NCBI RefSeq assembly: GCF_009758205.1
Contig: NZ_WRXN01000012.1
Coordinates: 1 to 64,000, forward strand
DNA length: 64,000 nt
Source: Chitinophaga tropicalis
GTDB taxonomy: Bacteria > Bacteroidota > Bacteroidia > Chitinophagales > Chitinophagaceae
Direction of reading: 5' to 3'
Part shown: piece after piece, positions 26,887-35,675 of the stretch
Layout of the letters: each line of letters opens with the position of its first letter
Numbering within the stretch: position 1 is the first letter of the stretch
Notes under the pieces: model-generated
Told to the model about the DNA's origin: nothing
The model's input: only the letters and a program-made list of their open reading frames with translations
Database searches by the model: none
Translations under genes and position numbers: made by a program

Positions 26887-28920
26887 TTGAGGCAACATTC
26901 CTACATATCCGTTCTTTACCTGTTCATAGTCTGCATGACCGGCAGTTATGCCGGATATGCACAGGACACTGTGCCTCATCCTGTGGCAGCAGCAGTAACG
27001 AAAGACACTGCCGCTGCCCGTACCCTGCGGGGAGTGACCATCTTCTCCGACAGGACAAATTCCGTTACCCCTGTACAATCCCTGAGCGGGGAAGCATTAC
27101 AGAAGATGAACAGTCTCTCCGTGGCAGATGCTGTGCGTTTCTTTTCGGGTGTACAGCTAAAAGATTATGGCGGAGTAGGCGGGTTGAAAACCCTGAACGT
27201 GCGCAGCATGGGTACCAACCATGTAGGTGTATTCTATGACGGGATACAGCTGGGCAATGCCCAGAACGGAACGGTAGACCTGGGCCGGTTCTCGCTCGAT
27301 AATATGGAGCAGATAGATCTGTACAATGCCCAGAAAGGGGTTGTGCTTCAACCGGCAAAAGGCTTCGCCTCAGCGTCATCCATTTACCTGCAATCCCGCA
27401 AACCTACCTTTAAAGAAGGGGAAAGCATGCATGGGAAGGTGGGATTTAAGACCGGCTCGTTCGGGCTGATCAATCCTTCAGTACGTGTAGAACAAAAGCT
27501 GAACGACCGTATTTCTGCCGTTGTAAGCAGCGAATGGACGCATGCCGACGGCCGTTACAAATTCCGTTATACCAACGGTACTTATGATACTACTGCTGTC
27601 AGGGAGAATGCTGACATAGATGCATGGCGCGTAGAAGGCGGGTTGTATGGGGTGTTGAGGGACAGCAGCACCTGGCAGGCTAAAGCTTATTATTACAACT
27701 CTGACCGTGGACTGCCAGGACCCGTTGTCAGCAATAAATTCTACAACGGACAGCGGCAATGGGACAGGAACTTCTTCTTCCAGACCTCTTACAGCAAAAA
27801 GATAGGCACACGTTACAGCATGCTGCTGAATGCCAAATACATGCGGGATTATGTACGCTACCTGGATACTTCCATGATTACGGTCAACGGGGCGTTCATT
27901 AACCGTTTCAAGCAGAATGAATACTACATCTCTTCTGCCAATCAATATAAGATCACTTCTTTCTGGGACGTTGGTTTATCGGCCGATTTCCAGGTGAATA
28001 ATATGACGGCCGTTAACCTGGACCATTTTGCCATTCCCACCCGTTATACCACGCTGGCCGCGCTGGCTACCCAGGTACATCTTGGAAGAGTGGATATACA
28101 GGGCAATATGCTTACCACCATTGTAAATGAAACTGCCAGGGCTTATACAGCCGGCAAGGATTATTATGCTTATACCCCTACAATACTGGCTTCCTGGCAG
28201 CCCTTTGCCAGTCCTGATCTGCGTGTGAGGGCATTTTACAAGAACATCTTCAGGATGCCTACATTCAATGATATGTATTATACCACTGTAGGCAATACCA
28301 ACCTGAAACCGGAATATACCAAACAATATGATGCCGGCTTCAGTTATACTCATAATGGCAATGGCTTCCTGCAGTTCTTTTCATTACAGGCGGATGGTTA
28401 TTACAGCCATGTAAAGAACAAGATAGTGGCCGCGCCGGGCAAGCTGTTCCGCTGGCAGATGCAGAACCTGGGATCGGTGGAGATTTATGGTGTAGATGCA
28501 GGTGTGCAGTTATCGCCCAGGCTTATTAAAACTGTGCAGACAGACTTCTCCGTGAAATATACTTACCAGAAGGCGCTGGATATGACCAATCCTGCTGAGG
28601 CCAATTATAAGGACCAGATAGCCTATGCGCCTGTACACAGTGGCTCCTTTATAGGGCATGCTTCCTGGAATAAATGGGAGGTGAACTATAGTTTTATCTA
28701 TGTGGGGGAGCGTTACTTTCTTGGTGTGAACATACCTGAATATTATATGCAACCCTGGTATACCAGTGACCTGTCACTGTCTACCAGCTTCATTTTCAAT
28801 AAAAAGCTGACACGGTTAACCGGAGAGGTCAATAATGTGTTTAATCAACATTACGACGTGGTGATCAGTTACCCGATGCCGGGGCGTTATTACCGTGTTA
28901 CAGCTACTATAAATCTTTAA
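26887..28920 (+). CDS. btuB: TonB-dependent outer-membrane receptor, BtuB-like
   Basis: A 677-residue receptor with a signal peptide, a plug domain (about 55-160, with S-V-A-D-A-V-R-F-F-S-G-V-Q and a conserved N-V-R-S-M-G) and a beta-barrel ending in a terminal aromatic-rich strand. It lacks the CarboxypepD_reg domain of SusC proteins, so it is of the BtuB/siderophore kind. Its place between BtuG-like lipoproteins under a cobalamin riboswitch makes cobalamin its likely substrate. The start is a TTG at 26887: the codon before it in frame is a stop, and the next Met lies inside the signal peptide. The gene before it ends 71 bp upstream and the next starts 3 bp after it. Confidence 0.88.
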   Translation: MRQHSYISVLYLFIVCMTGSYAGYAQDTVPHPVAAAVTKDTAAARTLRGVTIFSDRTNSVTPVQSLSGEALQKMNSLSVADAVRFFSGVQLKDYGGVGGLKTLNVRSMGTNHVGVFYDGIQLGNAQNGTVDLGRFSLDNMEQIDLYNAQKGVVLQPAKGFASASSIYLQSRKPTFKEGESMHGKVGFKTGSFGLINPSVRVEQKLNDRISAVVSSEWTHADGRYKFRYTNGTYDTTAVRENADIDAWRVEGGLYGVLRDSSTWQAKAYYYNSDRGLPGPVVSNKFYNGQRQWDRNFFFQTSYSKKIGTRYSMLLNAKYMRDYVRYLDTSMITVNGAFINRFKQNEYYISSANQYKITSFWDVGLSADFQVNNMTAVNLDHFAIPTRYTTLAALATQVHLGRVDIQGNMLTTIVNETARAYTAGKDYYAYTPTILASWQPFASPDLRVRAFYKNIFRMPTFNDMYYTTVGNTNLKPEYTKQYDAGFSYTHNGNGFLQFFSLQADGYYSHVKNKIVAAPGKLFRWQMQNLGSVEIYGVDAGVQLSPRLIKTVQTDFSVKYTYQKALDMTNPAEANYKDQIAYAPVHSGSFIGHASWNKWEVNYSFIYVGERYFLGVNIPEYYMQPWYTSDLSLSTSFIFNKKLTRLTGEVNNVFNQHYDVVISYPMPGRYYRVTATINL

Positions 28921-28923
28921 GCG

Positions 28924-30060
28924 ATGACCAGGACATTCAATATATATCTGGTGGTATTAGTGGCGCTCGCCATTTTCGCAGGGGCATGCCGTAAGGGGCC
29001 TCAGATAGTCCCACCAGTAGAAACTCCGGTGGCTGATCCGGATTCACTGACCAATGGATTTTACCTGCTCAATGAAGGTAATATGGGGATGAACCTGGCT
29101 ACGCTGGATTACTTTGACAGAAGTACCGGCACCTACAAACGTAATATTTACAGTGAGGTGAATCCCGGGGCGACAAAGGAGATGGGAGATGTGGGCAATG
29201 ACATACAGATATATGGGGGCAAGCTTTATGCGGTGATCAATATGTCTGATAAGGTGGAGGTGATGGATGTACATTCTGCAAGGCGTATTGGACAGATCAG
29301 TATCCGTAACTGCCGGTACATCACTTTCTACAAGGGCAAGGCATATGTGAGCTCTTATGCCGCGGCCCAGGGTGATACCAATACCGGGGAAGGTTTTATT
29401 GCAGAAGTAGATACTGCTACCCTGCAGGTGTTAAGGAAAGTAGAAGTGGGAAGGCAGCCGGAAGAAATGGCGATTGTGGGAGACAGGATGTATGTGGCCA
29501 ATTCAGGGGGGTATAGTCCGCCGAATTATGATCGTACCGTATCTGTAGTGGATATGAACACGTTCACAGAAGCAAAGCGGATAGATGTGGCTATTAACCT
29601 GCACCGGATGAAGGCTGATCAGTATGGGGATATATACGTTACTTCCAGGGGCGACTACTATGACATTCCGTCGAAGCTGTATGTAATAGATACCAAACAG
29701 GATATTGTAAAGGACTCTTTTGACCTGGGCGCCAGTAATCTTTGTATAAAGGGAGATTCTGCGTACATCTACAGTGTGGAATGGAGCTATATTACCAGCA
29801 GCAATACTGTTTCCTATGCTATTGTGAATGTGAAGAACGAAAACATAGTTACAAATAATTTTATTACTGACGGCTCGGAAAAGCAGATAGCAGTGCCTTA
29901 TGGAATGGCTATAGATCCGGCAAGCGGCGACATCTATGTAACAGATGCCAAAGATTACCTGTTACCCGGCACCCTTTATTGTTTCGACAAAACGGGAAAG
30001 AAGAAATGGAGTGTTACCACAGGCGATATACCTGCCCATTTTGCTTTTATTCCCAGGTAG
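28924..30060 (+). CDS. BtuG-like surface cobalamin-binding beta-propeller lipoprotein
   Basis: A 378-residue lipoprotein (lipobox F-A-G-A-C, Cys near residue 22) with a seven-bladed YncE-like propeller. The opening N-G-F-Y-L-L-N-E-G-N-M-G and the V-G-N-D-I-Q-I-Y-G-G-K-L-Y-A-V-I-N segment are typical of the DUF5074/BtuG group, which in Bacteroides binds cobalamin with very high affinity and caps BtuB. It starts 3 bp after the receptor gene, which supports a BtuB-BtuG pair. Assignment as the functional BtuG rests on order and similarity; three propeller-like lipoproteins are present, so roles may be divided. Confidence 0.87.
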   Translation: MTRTFNIYLVVLVALAIFAGACRKGPQIVPPVETPVADPDSLTNGFYLLNEGNMGMNLATLDYFDRSTGTYKRNIYSEVNPGATKEMGDVGNDIQIYGGKLYAVINMSDKVEVMDVHSARRIGQISIRNCRYITFYKGKAYVSSYAAAQGDTNTGEGFIAEVDTATLQVLRKVEVGRQPEEMAIVGDRMYVANSGGYSPPNYDRTVSVVDMNTFTEAKRIDVAINLHRMKADQYGDIYVTSRGDYYDIPSKLYVIDTKQDIVKDSFDLGASNLCIKGDSAYIYSVEWSYITSSNTVSYAIVNVKNENIVTNNFITDGSEKQIAVPYGMAIDPASGDIYVTDAKDYLLPGTLYCFDKTGKKKWSVTTGDIPAHFAFIPR

Positions 30061-30096
30061 GAGAGAGTTCCCTCATCAACATATAAAAAGAAACCC

Positions 30097-31218
30097 ATGA
30101 AAAAAATTGTTCTGTACACCCTTGGTCTTGCATTTGCCGTTTCTTTCTACAGCTGTAGCAAAGAAGAAACGCAGCAGTCCCTGTTACCCACCGACGGATT
30201 GGCATCCGGTCCATCTATAGCCAGCGTACCTGCCACAACGGGCGTTTATGTGCTCTGTGAAGGATTAATGGGCTCTAATAACAGCGCCATTTCCTATTAC
30301 AATGTAGCTACCGGCGTGGTAGATAAAAACTATTTCAAGACAAAGAACGGTTATGGTCTTGGCGAGACAGCCAATGATATGAAACGTTATGGTAACAAGA
30401 TCTATGTAACCGTTACCGGTATCCAGGGCGGTTTTAAATCTTATGTGGAAGTGCTGAATGCGACTACACTGGTATCGCTGGCGCGTATTCCTTTCTTTAC
30501 GGGTACAACCGCAGAGTACCTGCCGCGTAATGTGGCATTTTCCGGCAGCAAAGTATATGTATCCTGTTACGACGGCTATGTAAGGCGTATCGATACCAGT
30601 TCTCTTACCATAGAGGCCAGTGTGCTGGCCGGAGGGGCATGTGAAGAGCTGACCGTATCCAACGGTAAACTGTATGTTACCAACTCTGATCATCCTTCTC
30701 ATCCGTATGCTACTCCTACCACCGTTTCCGTGATCAATATCGCTACCTTTACCAAGACGGCGGAAATAACTGTAGGATATAATCCTGCCAGGGCTGTTAC
30801 AGCCAAAGGAGGCGACGTATATGTAGCTTCCTGGGGCAGCTGGACCAATCCGGCGTTGACGCCACAGGTTACCAGGATCAATACGACAACGGATGCAGTG
30901 GCTACGCCTACATACAGTTACGACGTACAGGCGATGACGGTATATGGTGACAGCGTATACATGGTAAGCACTTACAGCCCGTGGATCAAGCCATTTAACA
31001 GCGTTACAAAAGTACTGGGAAGTAATTTCATCACTGATGGCACCAGCATTACCACACCCTATAGCATAACTGCTAACCAGAACGGAGGCGATATTTATAT
31101 TGCGGATGTAAAGAATTATACGGGGGATGGGGAAATGTTCTGCTTTTATAACAACGGTACACTGCGATTCAAGTTTGCGACAGGACCTACACCGCAGAAG
31201 GCCGTGTTCTTATATTAA
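30097..31218 (+). CDS. Second BtuG-like beta-propeller lipoprotein (DUF5074)
   Basis: A 373-residue lipoprotein (lipobox S-F-Y-S-C, Cys near 20) with the same propeller layout as its neighbour: T-G-V-Y-V-L-C-E-G-L-M-G at the start, L-G-E-T-A-N-D-M-K-R-Y-G-N-K-I-Y-V-T-V near residue 88, and a final D-I-Y-I-A-D-V-K-N-Y near the C-terminus. It is a diverged paralogue of the 378-residue protein, probably from duplication within the operon. It may bind a different corrinoid form or act together with the first copy. A 36-bp gap separates them. Confidence 0.85.
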   Translation: MKKIVLYTLGLAFAVSFYSCSKEETQQSLLPTDGLASGPSIASVPATTGVYVLCEGLMGSNNSAISYYNVATGVVDKNYFKTKNGYGLGETANDMKRYGNKIYVTVTGIQGGFKSYVEVLNATTLVSLARIPFFTGTTAEYLPRNVAFSGSKVYVSCYDGYVRRIDTSSLTIEASVLAGGACEELTVSNGKLYVTNSDHPSHPYATPTTVSVINIATFTKTAEITVGYNPARAVTAKGGDVYVASWGSWTNPALTPQVTRINTTTDAVATPTYSYDVQAMTVYGDSVYMVSTYSPWIKPFNSVTKVLGSNFITDGTSITTPYSITANQNGGDIYIADVKNYTGDGEMFCFYNNGTLRFKFATGPTPQKAVFLY

Positions 31219-31235
31219 AAACATACACTGAATAT

Positions 31236-32399
31236 ATGTACTACAAAAAATCATCTACCGCCGTATTACTGTTAGCGGGCGTTTTCACGGCTCTTCTTTA
31301 TTCCTGTAAGGATGATAAGGATGTTACGCCATCTTTGAACGTAACACTTTCTGTTACCAAAGATACCACTGTCAATGTGGGAGACAGCATCATTATTGAG
31401 GCCATTGCAGACAACAATGTACCTGTTACCCATTCATGGAAGATCAATGATACACTTACTATCACCGGCTGGCGACTGGCATATAAGCCAGGTGTTGCAG
31501 CCAAGTATGTGATCAAATATGAAGGCAGCCGTGCCAATGGCACTAAGGTGAATAAGGAATTAACGGTGGATGTGGTGCCTAAGGTAAGACCGGTAACGGG
31601 CACCAGTAGTAAGTATATAAGCGTGGTATATGAATATTTTCCTGCACCGGGCCAGTTTGTAAATGAAAGCATAGGTACTCCTGAAGGCGCGCAGAAGATC
31701 ATTGGCGGTACCAGTAACATGGTGCACCTGGGTGCGTTTGGAGGATATGTCATATTTGGATTTGATCACTCCATAGTAAACAAATCAGGCGCAGATCTGG
31801 CCATATATGGCAATCCGCTGAAAACGCCTACAGAATGGTCAGAGCCGGGTATTGTGGTGGTAAGCCAGGATATTAACGGTAATGGTATTCCTGATGACCC
31901 GTGGTACGAGCTGGCGGGTAGTCAATATAATGCGGAAGGTACCATTAAGAATTATAAGGTTACCTATTACAATCCTAAGGCAGTAGCCAATGTGATATGG
32001 AAAGATAACCGAGGCAACAGCGACACGGTGCTTATTAACCGTTTCCATAATCACCAGTATTATCCTTTGTTTGCAGCCAACCAGGATTCCATCACCTTTG
32101 AGGGAACTGTGATGTCTAATACTTTTGGCTTAATGCCCGGCAGCAGTGTGTATATCAATGCGGCCTTTGCATGGGGTTATGCAGATAACTGGAGTACTGA
32201 CGCCACCAAAGATCCGTATGAGACCAATATGTACAACTCATTGGATATTGCATGGGCAGTGGATAAGGACGGTAAAGCGGTTACCCTGAACGCGATCGAC
32301 TTTGTAAAGGTCTATACCGGTCAGAATTGCAAGGGCAATACGCTGCTGGGTGAGGTTAGCACTGAGGTGAGAGGCGCCGCTGACCTGAATATGGAATAA
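31236..32399 (+). CDS. PKD-type surface lipoprotein at the end of the B12 operon
   Basis: A 387-residue lipoprotein with a lipobox LLYSC (Cys near residue 26). An Ig/PKD-like domain (about 40-115) is followed by a domain that contains D-I-N-G-N-G-I-P-D-D-P-W-Y-E-L-A-G-S near residue 212, a motif seen in cell-surface proteins of B12 uptake loci in this phylum. It lies 17 bp after the second propeller gene and is followed by a hairpin terminator, so it is the last gene of the riboswitch operon. Its precise role is unknown to me; cobalamin or corrinoid binding at the surface is the reasonable guess. The D-N-G-N-G-D pattern could bind calcium. Confidence 0.8.
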   Translation: MYYKKSSTAVLLLAGVFTALLYSCKDDKDVTPSLNVTLSVTKDTTVNVGDSIIIEAIADNNVPVTHSWKINDTLTITGWRLAYKPGVAAKYVIKYEGSRANGTKVNKELTVDVVPKVRPVTGTSSKYISVVYEYFPAPGQFVNESIGTPEGAQKIIGGTSNMVHLGAFGGYVIFGFDHSIVNKSGADLAIYGNPLKTPTEWSEPGIVVVSQDINGNGIPDDPWYELAGSQYNAEGTIKNYKVTYYNPKAVANVIWKDNRGNSDTVLINRFHNHQYYPLFAANQDSITFEGTVMSNTFGLMPGSSVYINAAFAWGYADNWSTDATKDPYETNMYNSLDIAWAVDKDGKAVTLNAIDFVKVYTGQNCKGNTLLGEVSTEVRGAADLNME

Positions 32400-32431
32400 G
32401 CATTTTTCAAACTTGATCTTTTATAAATAAG

Positions 32432-32460
32432 GGCCTGCCTTCCGGCAGGCCTTTTATTTT
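32432..32460 (+). terminator. Intrinsic terminator after the B12 operon
   Basis: Perfect 8-bp GC-rich arms GGCCTGCC (32432-32439) and GGCAGGCC (32444-32451) around TTCC, followed by TTTTATTTT. It begins 32 bp after the last stop of the operon, as expected for its end. Confidence 0.88.
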
Positions 32461-32543
32461 ATGGGAACGGAGATTACTGCTTGTGACCGGCTGAATATTC
32501 AAAAGGGTTTTTACTAAATTCATGCAATAATGATCCCCGCTTT

Positions 32544-33671
32544 ATGAAAAAAATACTTATCCTGTTGCTGGTGGCGGCTGCTATCAGTGCATTCCGCCCA
32601 ACTACGGCACCACGCCATGCTACTATTTTTCCTGTTCCTGACAGCATTTTACCTGTAAGAGGCTTCTGTATAGGAGCTCCTCATAAGTCTTCACTGGATG
32701 CGTTCATCCGTTTTATACGGGAAGAGCTCGTTCCCAGGCAGGTAAATACGTTGCTTCTGAGGGTAGATTATAACTACCAGTATGAAAGTCACCCGGAATT
32801 GCGTGAAAACGACGCTCTTTCCAAAGCTGATGTCAAAAAACTTGTCCAGGTATGCCGGCAATCTAACATTAACCTGATCCCTCAGTTTAACCTGCTGGGG
32901 CATCAGTCCTGGGCTGGTTCTACCGGCCGGTTGCTTTCTGTCTATCCCCAGTTTGATGAAACGCCCTGGGTGAAGATGCCGGAGAATTATGTATGGCCTA
33001 ATGATGACGGCCTGTATTGCAAGAGTTATTGTCCTCTTCATCCGGAAGTGCATGGTGTAGTGCTGACGCTGGTGGATGAGCTGTGTGACGCTTTCGAGGC
33101 CAAAGCTTTTCATGCCGGTATGGATGAGGTGTTTTACCTGGGAGAAGCGAAATGTCCGCGTTGTGGCGGGAGGGATAAAGCTGAGCTTTTTGCGGGAGAA
33201 GTGACGTTGTTACGGAATCACCTGGCATCGAAAGGCAGGGCATTGTGGATATGGGGAGACAGGTTGCTGGATGGGAAGACCACTGGTATGGGTATGTGGG
33301 AGGCCAGTCTCAACAATACGTACAGGGCAGTTGATCTTATTCCCAAGGATGTGGTGATATGTGACTGGCATTACGACAGACCGGATAAGACACCGGTTTA
33401 TTTTGCCATGAAGGGGCTGCAGGTGATCACGTGCCCGTGGCGGAAGGCGGAAAGTGCGCAGCAGCAGCTGACGGATATGTTGCAGTTCAGGGCTACTTCC
33501 ACGAAGGTGATGAAGGATAGGTACCAGGGAATGATGCAGACGGTGTGGTCTGGTCCGGAGGATTTTATGGAGGAATTCTATGGAAAAAAGGAATTTAAGA
33601 CGCCGGCGGACACGTTGAAAACGCAGAGCAGGTGTTTCAGGGTGTTGTTTGGAGATATCAGTAAATTATAA
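32544..33671 (+). CDS. Secreted GH20-like family protein (N-acetylhexosaminidase-like)
   Basis: A 375-residue exported TIM-barrel protein related to family 20 glycoside hydrolases. After a signal peptide (about 1-16) come barrel motifs L-L-L-R-V-D-Y, I-P-Q-F-N-L-L-G-H-Q-S-W, and the acid pair in F-H-A-G-M-D-E-V-F near residue 195, the D-E that serves substrate-assisted catalysis in GH20. A W-S-G-P-E-D-F segment closes the barrel. The usual N-terminal GH20b domain is missing and the protein is short, so it is a minimal catalytic domain. The Cys pair in K-C-P-R-C-G is unusual for GH20 and may bind a metal. It is monocistronic after the B12 operon terminator. Confidence 0.8.
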   Translation: MKKILILLLVAAAISAFRPTTAPRHATIFPVPDSILPVRGFCIGAPHKSSLDAFIRFIREELVPRQVNTLLLRVDYNYQYESHPELRENDALSKADVKKLVQVCRQSNINLIPQFNLLGHQSWAGSTGRLLSVYPQFDETPWVKMPENYVWPNDDGLYCKSYCPLHPEVHGVVLTLVDELCDAFEAKAFHAGMDEVFYLGEAKCPRCGGRDKAELFAGEVTLLRNHLASKGRALWIWGDRLLDGKTTGMGMWEASLNNTYRAVDLIPKDVVICDWHYDRPDKTPVYFAMKGLQVITCPWRKAESAQQQLTDMLQFRATSTKVMKDRYQGMMQTVWSGPEDFMEEFYGKKEFKTPADTLKTQSRCFRVLFGDISKL

Positions 33672-33749
33672 TGATAAGTTAAATTTTGAGTAAAAGTGGT
33701 GCAGATATGAGGGAAATTGGCCTGTTACCAGCCAGTAATTGTTTTTTTA

Positions 33750-33781
33750 TTTGGCATCCGGCTATTTAACCCTTACCTTTA
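33750..33781 (+). promoter_or_regulatory. Candidate Bacteroidota-type promoter of the cold-shock gene
   Basis: TTTG at 33750-33753 and TACCTTTA at 33774-33781 are separated by 20 bp, close to the TTTG-N19/21-TAnnTTTG pattern of this phylum with one mismatch in the second box. The cold-shock start codon is 29 bp downstream, which gives a short leader. Confidence 0.45.
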
Positions 33782-33810
33782 TCCTTTACCAATTTTATAA
33801 TTTAATTCAA

Positions 33811-34014
33811 ATGAACACAAAATTCCAAGGAACTGTAAAGTTCTTTAACGAGACAAAAGGCTTTGGCTTCATTAAACATGATGAGTCCAATAAAGAGACT
33901 TTTGTACACGTAAACGGCCTGGTACACGAAATTCAAGCTGATGACAGGGTTGAATTTGAGCTGCAGGAAGGTAGGAAAGGTATGAACGCCGTTAACGTAA
34001 GACGTATTGACTAA
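33811..34014 (+). CDS. Cold-shock domain protein
   Basis: A 67-residue single cold-shock domain (OB fold) that binds single-stranded RNA or DNA as a chaperone. RNP1 is K-G-F-G-F-I (residues 17-22) and RNP2 is T-F-V-H-V (31-35), where the first position is Thr in place of the usual Val. Ends with A-V-N-V-R-R-I-D. I use ATG at 33811 because the N-terminal K-F-Q-G-T-V-K-F-F-N then sits at the family's standard position; a longer frame open from 33739 would add a hydrophobic, non-family extension. A hairpin terminator follows 27 bp later. Confidence 0.95.
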   Translation: MNTKFQGTVKFFNETKGFGFIKHDESNKETFVHVNGLVHEIQADDRVEFELQEGRKGMNAVNVRRID

Positions 34015-34040
34015 GCTTGCTTTCTCATACATTTTAGCAA

Positions 34041-34067
34041 AGAACCTCCGGCCTGTCCGGAGGTTCT
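34041..34067 (+). terminator. Hairpin after the cold-shock gene
   Basis: Arms 34041-34051 and 34057-34067 (agaacctccgg and its complement) form an 11-bp stem around CCTGT. It lies 27 bp after the cold-shock stop; the following sequence is T-rich but without a long uninterrupted T-tract. Confidence 0.7.
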
Positions 34068-34112
34068 TCGTTTATAGCATTTCCTTAAATTACGGTACCT
34101 AAACACAGTGAA

Positions 34113-35186
34113 ATGTCAGCATTATTCTCTCCATTACAGATAAACGGCGTAACATTCAGGAACAGGATCACTGTTTCTCCTATGTGTGAATACAGTTCGG
34201 AGAACGGTTTTGCCAATGACTGGCACCTGGTACATCTTGGCAGCAGGGCAGTGGGAGGCGCCGGGCTGGTGATCACGGAAGCGGCGGCAGTGAGCCCGGA
34301 GGGGAGGATATCTCCTGCTGACCTTGGCATATGGGATGATTCGCATATTAGCTTCCTTAAAAGGATCACGCAATTTATTCATCAGCAGGGCTCGGTGGCC
34401 GGTATACAGCTGGCGCATGCGGGCCGGAAGGCCAGCACATCACCACCGTGGCAGGGCATTAAGCTGATATTGCCGGAAAATGGCGGGTGGCCTGAGATTT
34501 ATGCTCCCAGTGCTATTGCTTTTTCAGAGAAGTATGGTCAGCCGGTTGCGCTGACAACGGATGGGATCCGTAAGGTGATCGCTGATTTTAAGGCTGCGGC
34601 AAAACGATCGCTCGAAGCGGGATTTAAAGTAATTGAGCTGCATGCGGCCCATGGCTACCTGATACATGAGTTCCTGTCGCCCCTCAGCAATCACCGTACA
34701 GATGAGTATGGGGGCAGCTTTGAGAACAGGATACGGCTGTTGCAGGAAGTAGTGAGTGCAGTCCGGGAAGTGTGGCTGGAGGAATATCCTTTGTTTGTCC
34801 GTATTTCTGCTACGGACTGGGCGGAGGGCGGATGGGACCTTGATTCTTCTACGCAGCTGGCCAAACTATTGAGGCAGCAGGGAGTAGATCTGATAGATTG
34901 TTCTTCCGGCGGGCTGGTCCACCATCAACAGATATCAGTAGGACCGTTATACCAGGCCCCTTTTGCGGAGCATATACGCAAGGAAACGGGAATACTGACC
35001 GGGGCCGTAGGACTGATCACTACTGCGGCACAGGCTGAAAGTATTATTACAGAACAGAAGGCAGATCTTGTATTAATGGCGAGGGAGTTTCTGAGGGACC
35101 CGTACTTTCCTATGCGTGCTGCACATGAGCTGGAAGACGGTTCATTTACGTGGCCCGTACAATATGAGCGGGCTAAACTGAAATAA
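34113..35186 (+). CDS. Old-yellow-enzyme family NADH:flavin oxidoreductase (YqjM/NamA-like)
   Basis: A 357-residue FMN-dependent ene-reductase of the thermophilic-like OYE class. It has the class-specific Cys in S-P-M-C-E-Y-S-S (residues 22-29) that tunes flavin potential, an H-A-G-R-K segment near residue 109, and the substrate-binding H-A-A-H in E-L-H-A-A-H-G-Y near residue 175. The C-terminal phosphate-binding loop includes G-A-V-G-L-I. Family members reduce alpha,beta-unsaturated carbonyls using NAD(P)H. It is transcribed alone between two hairpin terminators. The exact substrate is not predictable. Confidence 0.92.
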   Translation: MSALFSPLQINGVTFRNRITVSPMCEYSSENGFANDWHLVHLGSRAVGGAGLVITEAAAVSPEGRISPADLGIWDDSHISFLKRITQFIHQQGSVAGIQLAHAGRKASTSPPWQGIKLILPENGGWPEIYAPSAIAFSEKYGQPVALTTDGIRKVIADFKAAAKRSLEAGFKVIELHAAHGYLIHEFLSPLSNHRTDEYGGSFENRIRLLQEVVSAVREVWLEEYPLFVRISATDWAEGGWDLDSSTQLAKLLRQQGVDLIDCSSGGLVHHQQISVGPLYQAPFAEHIRKETGILTGAVGLITTAAQAESIITEQKADLVLMAREFLRDPYFPMRAAHELEDGSFTWPVQYERAKLK

Positions 35187-35194
35187 TATAATGA

Positions 35195-35218
35195 CGGGCT
35201 GACCTTTCAGTCAGCCCG
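35195..35218. terminator. Shared hairpin between convergent genes
   Basis: CGGGCTGAC (35195-35203) pairs with GTCAGCCCG (35210-35218) around CTTTCA, followed by GTTTT on the plus side. It lies between the ends of the ene-reductase gene (plus) and the bactofilin gene (minus) and can serve both. Confidence 0.78.
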
Positions 35219-35227
35219 GTTTTCACT

Positions 35228-35674
35228 TTAAAACCACGAGCTGGATTTTTCTTCATCCTCAGCCGGCAGCATCTTATCGTCCTCCGCACTGGCGTCAGGA
35301 GGCACAACATCATCGGCCTCTGTAGCGTGTTTGCGGATGGCACCTTCAATAACGGCGTCCTGTTCCACCTCGAGTATGAGGGCGGTTACATCTCCTTTAA
35401 CATAAGCCTTGTTACTGATAACAGCTTTATTATTTACGAAAACATCTCCGTATACTTTTCCATAGGTAACAAGGTCAGTTGCATAGATATTTCCGCGAAT
35501 ACTGCCTGTTTTTCCAATTATAAGCATACCTTCTGTCCGGACATCGCCTCTTACATTTCCATCAATAGTTCCGGGTATAGTTGATTCGATAGTGCCTTGT
35601 ACAGACACCTGCCTGGGGATAAAGAACCCGCTTTTCCCAAAGGCTTTCTTTATTAGATCTTTCAAGACAGACAC
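35228..35674 (-). CDS. Bactofilin (polymer-forming cytoskeletal protein)
   Basis: A protein of about 148 residues with the bactofilin right-handed beta-helix: repeated I-x-G-x-V/I steps such as T-I-D-G-N-V-R-G-D-V and S-I-R-G-N-I-Y-A-T-D-L-V across residues 25-110, followed by an acidic disordered tail ending S-S-S-W-F. Bactofilins polymerise without nucleotides into scaffolds on the inner membrane. The start is uncertain: a GTG at 35674 lies just after the ParM-like stop (TGATGTG) and fits coupling, whereas an ATG at 35743 would overlap that gene by 68 bp. It sits directly after the actin-like gene. Confidence 0.85.
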   Translation of the reverse strand: MSVLKDLIKKAFGKSGFFIPRQVSVQGTIESTIPGTIDGNVRGDVRTEGMLIIGKTGSIRGNIYATDLVTYGKVYGDVFVNNKAVISNKAYVKGDVTALILEVEQDAVIEGAIRKHATEADDVVPPDASAEDDKMLPAEDEEKSSSWF

Positions 35675-35675
35675 A

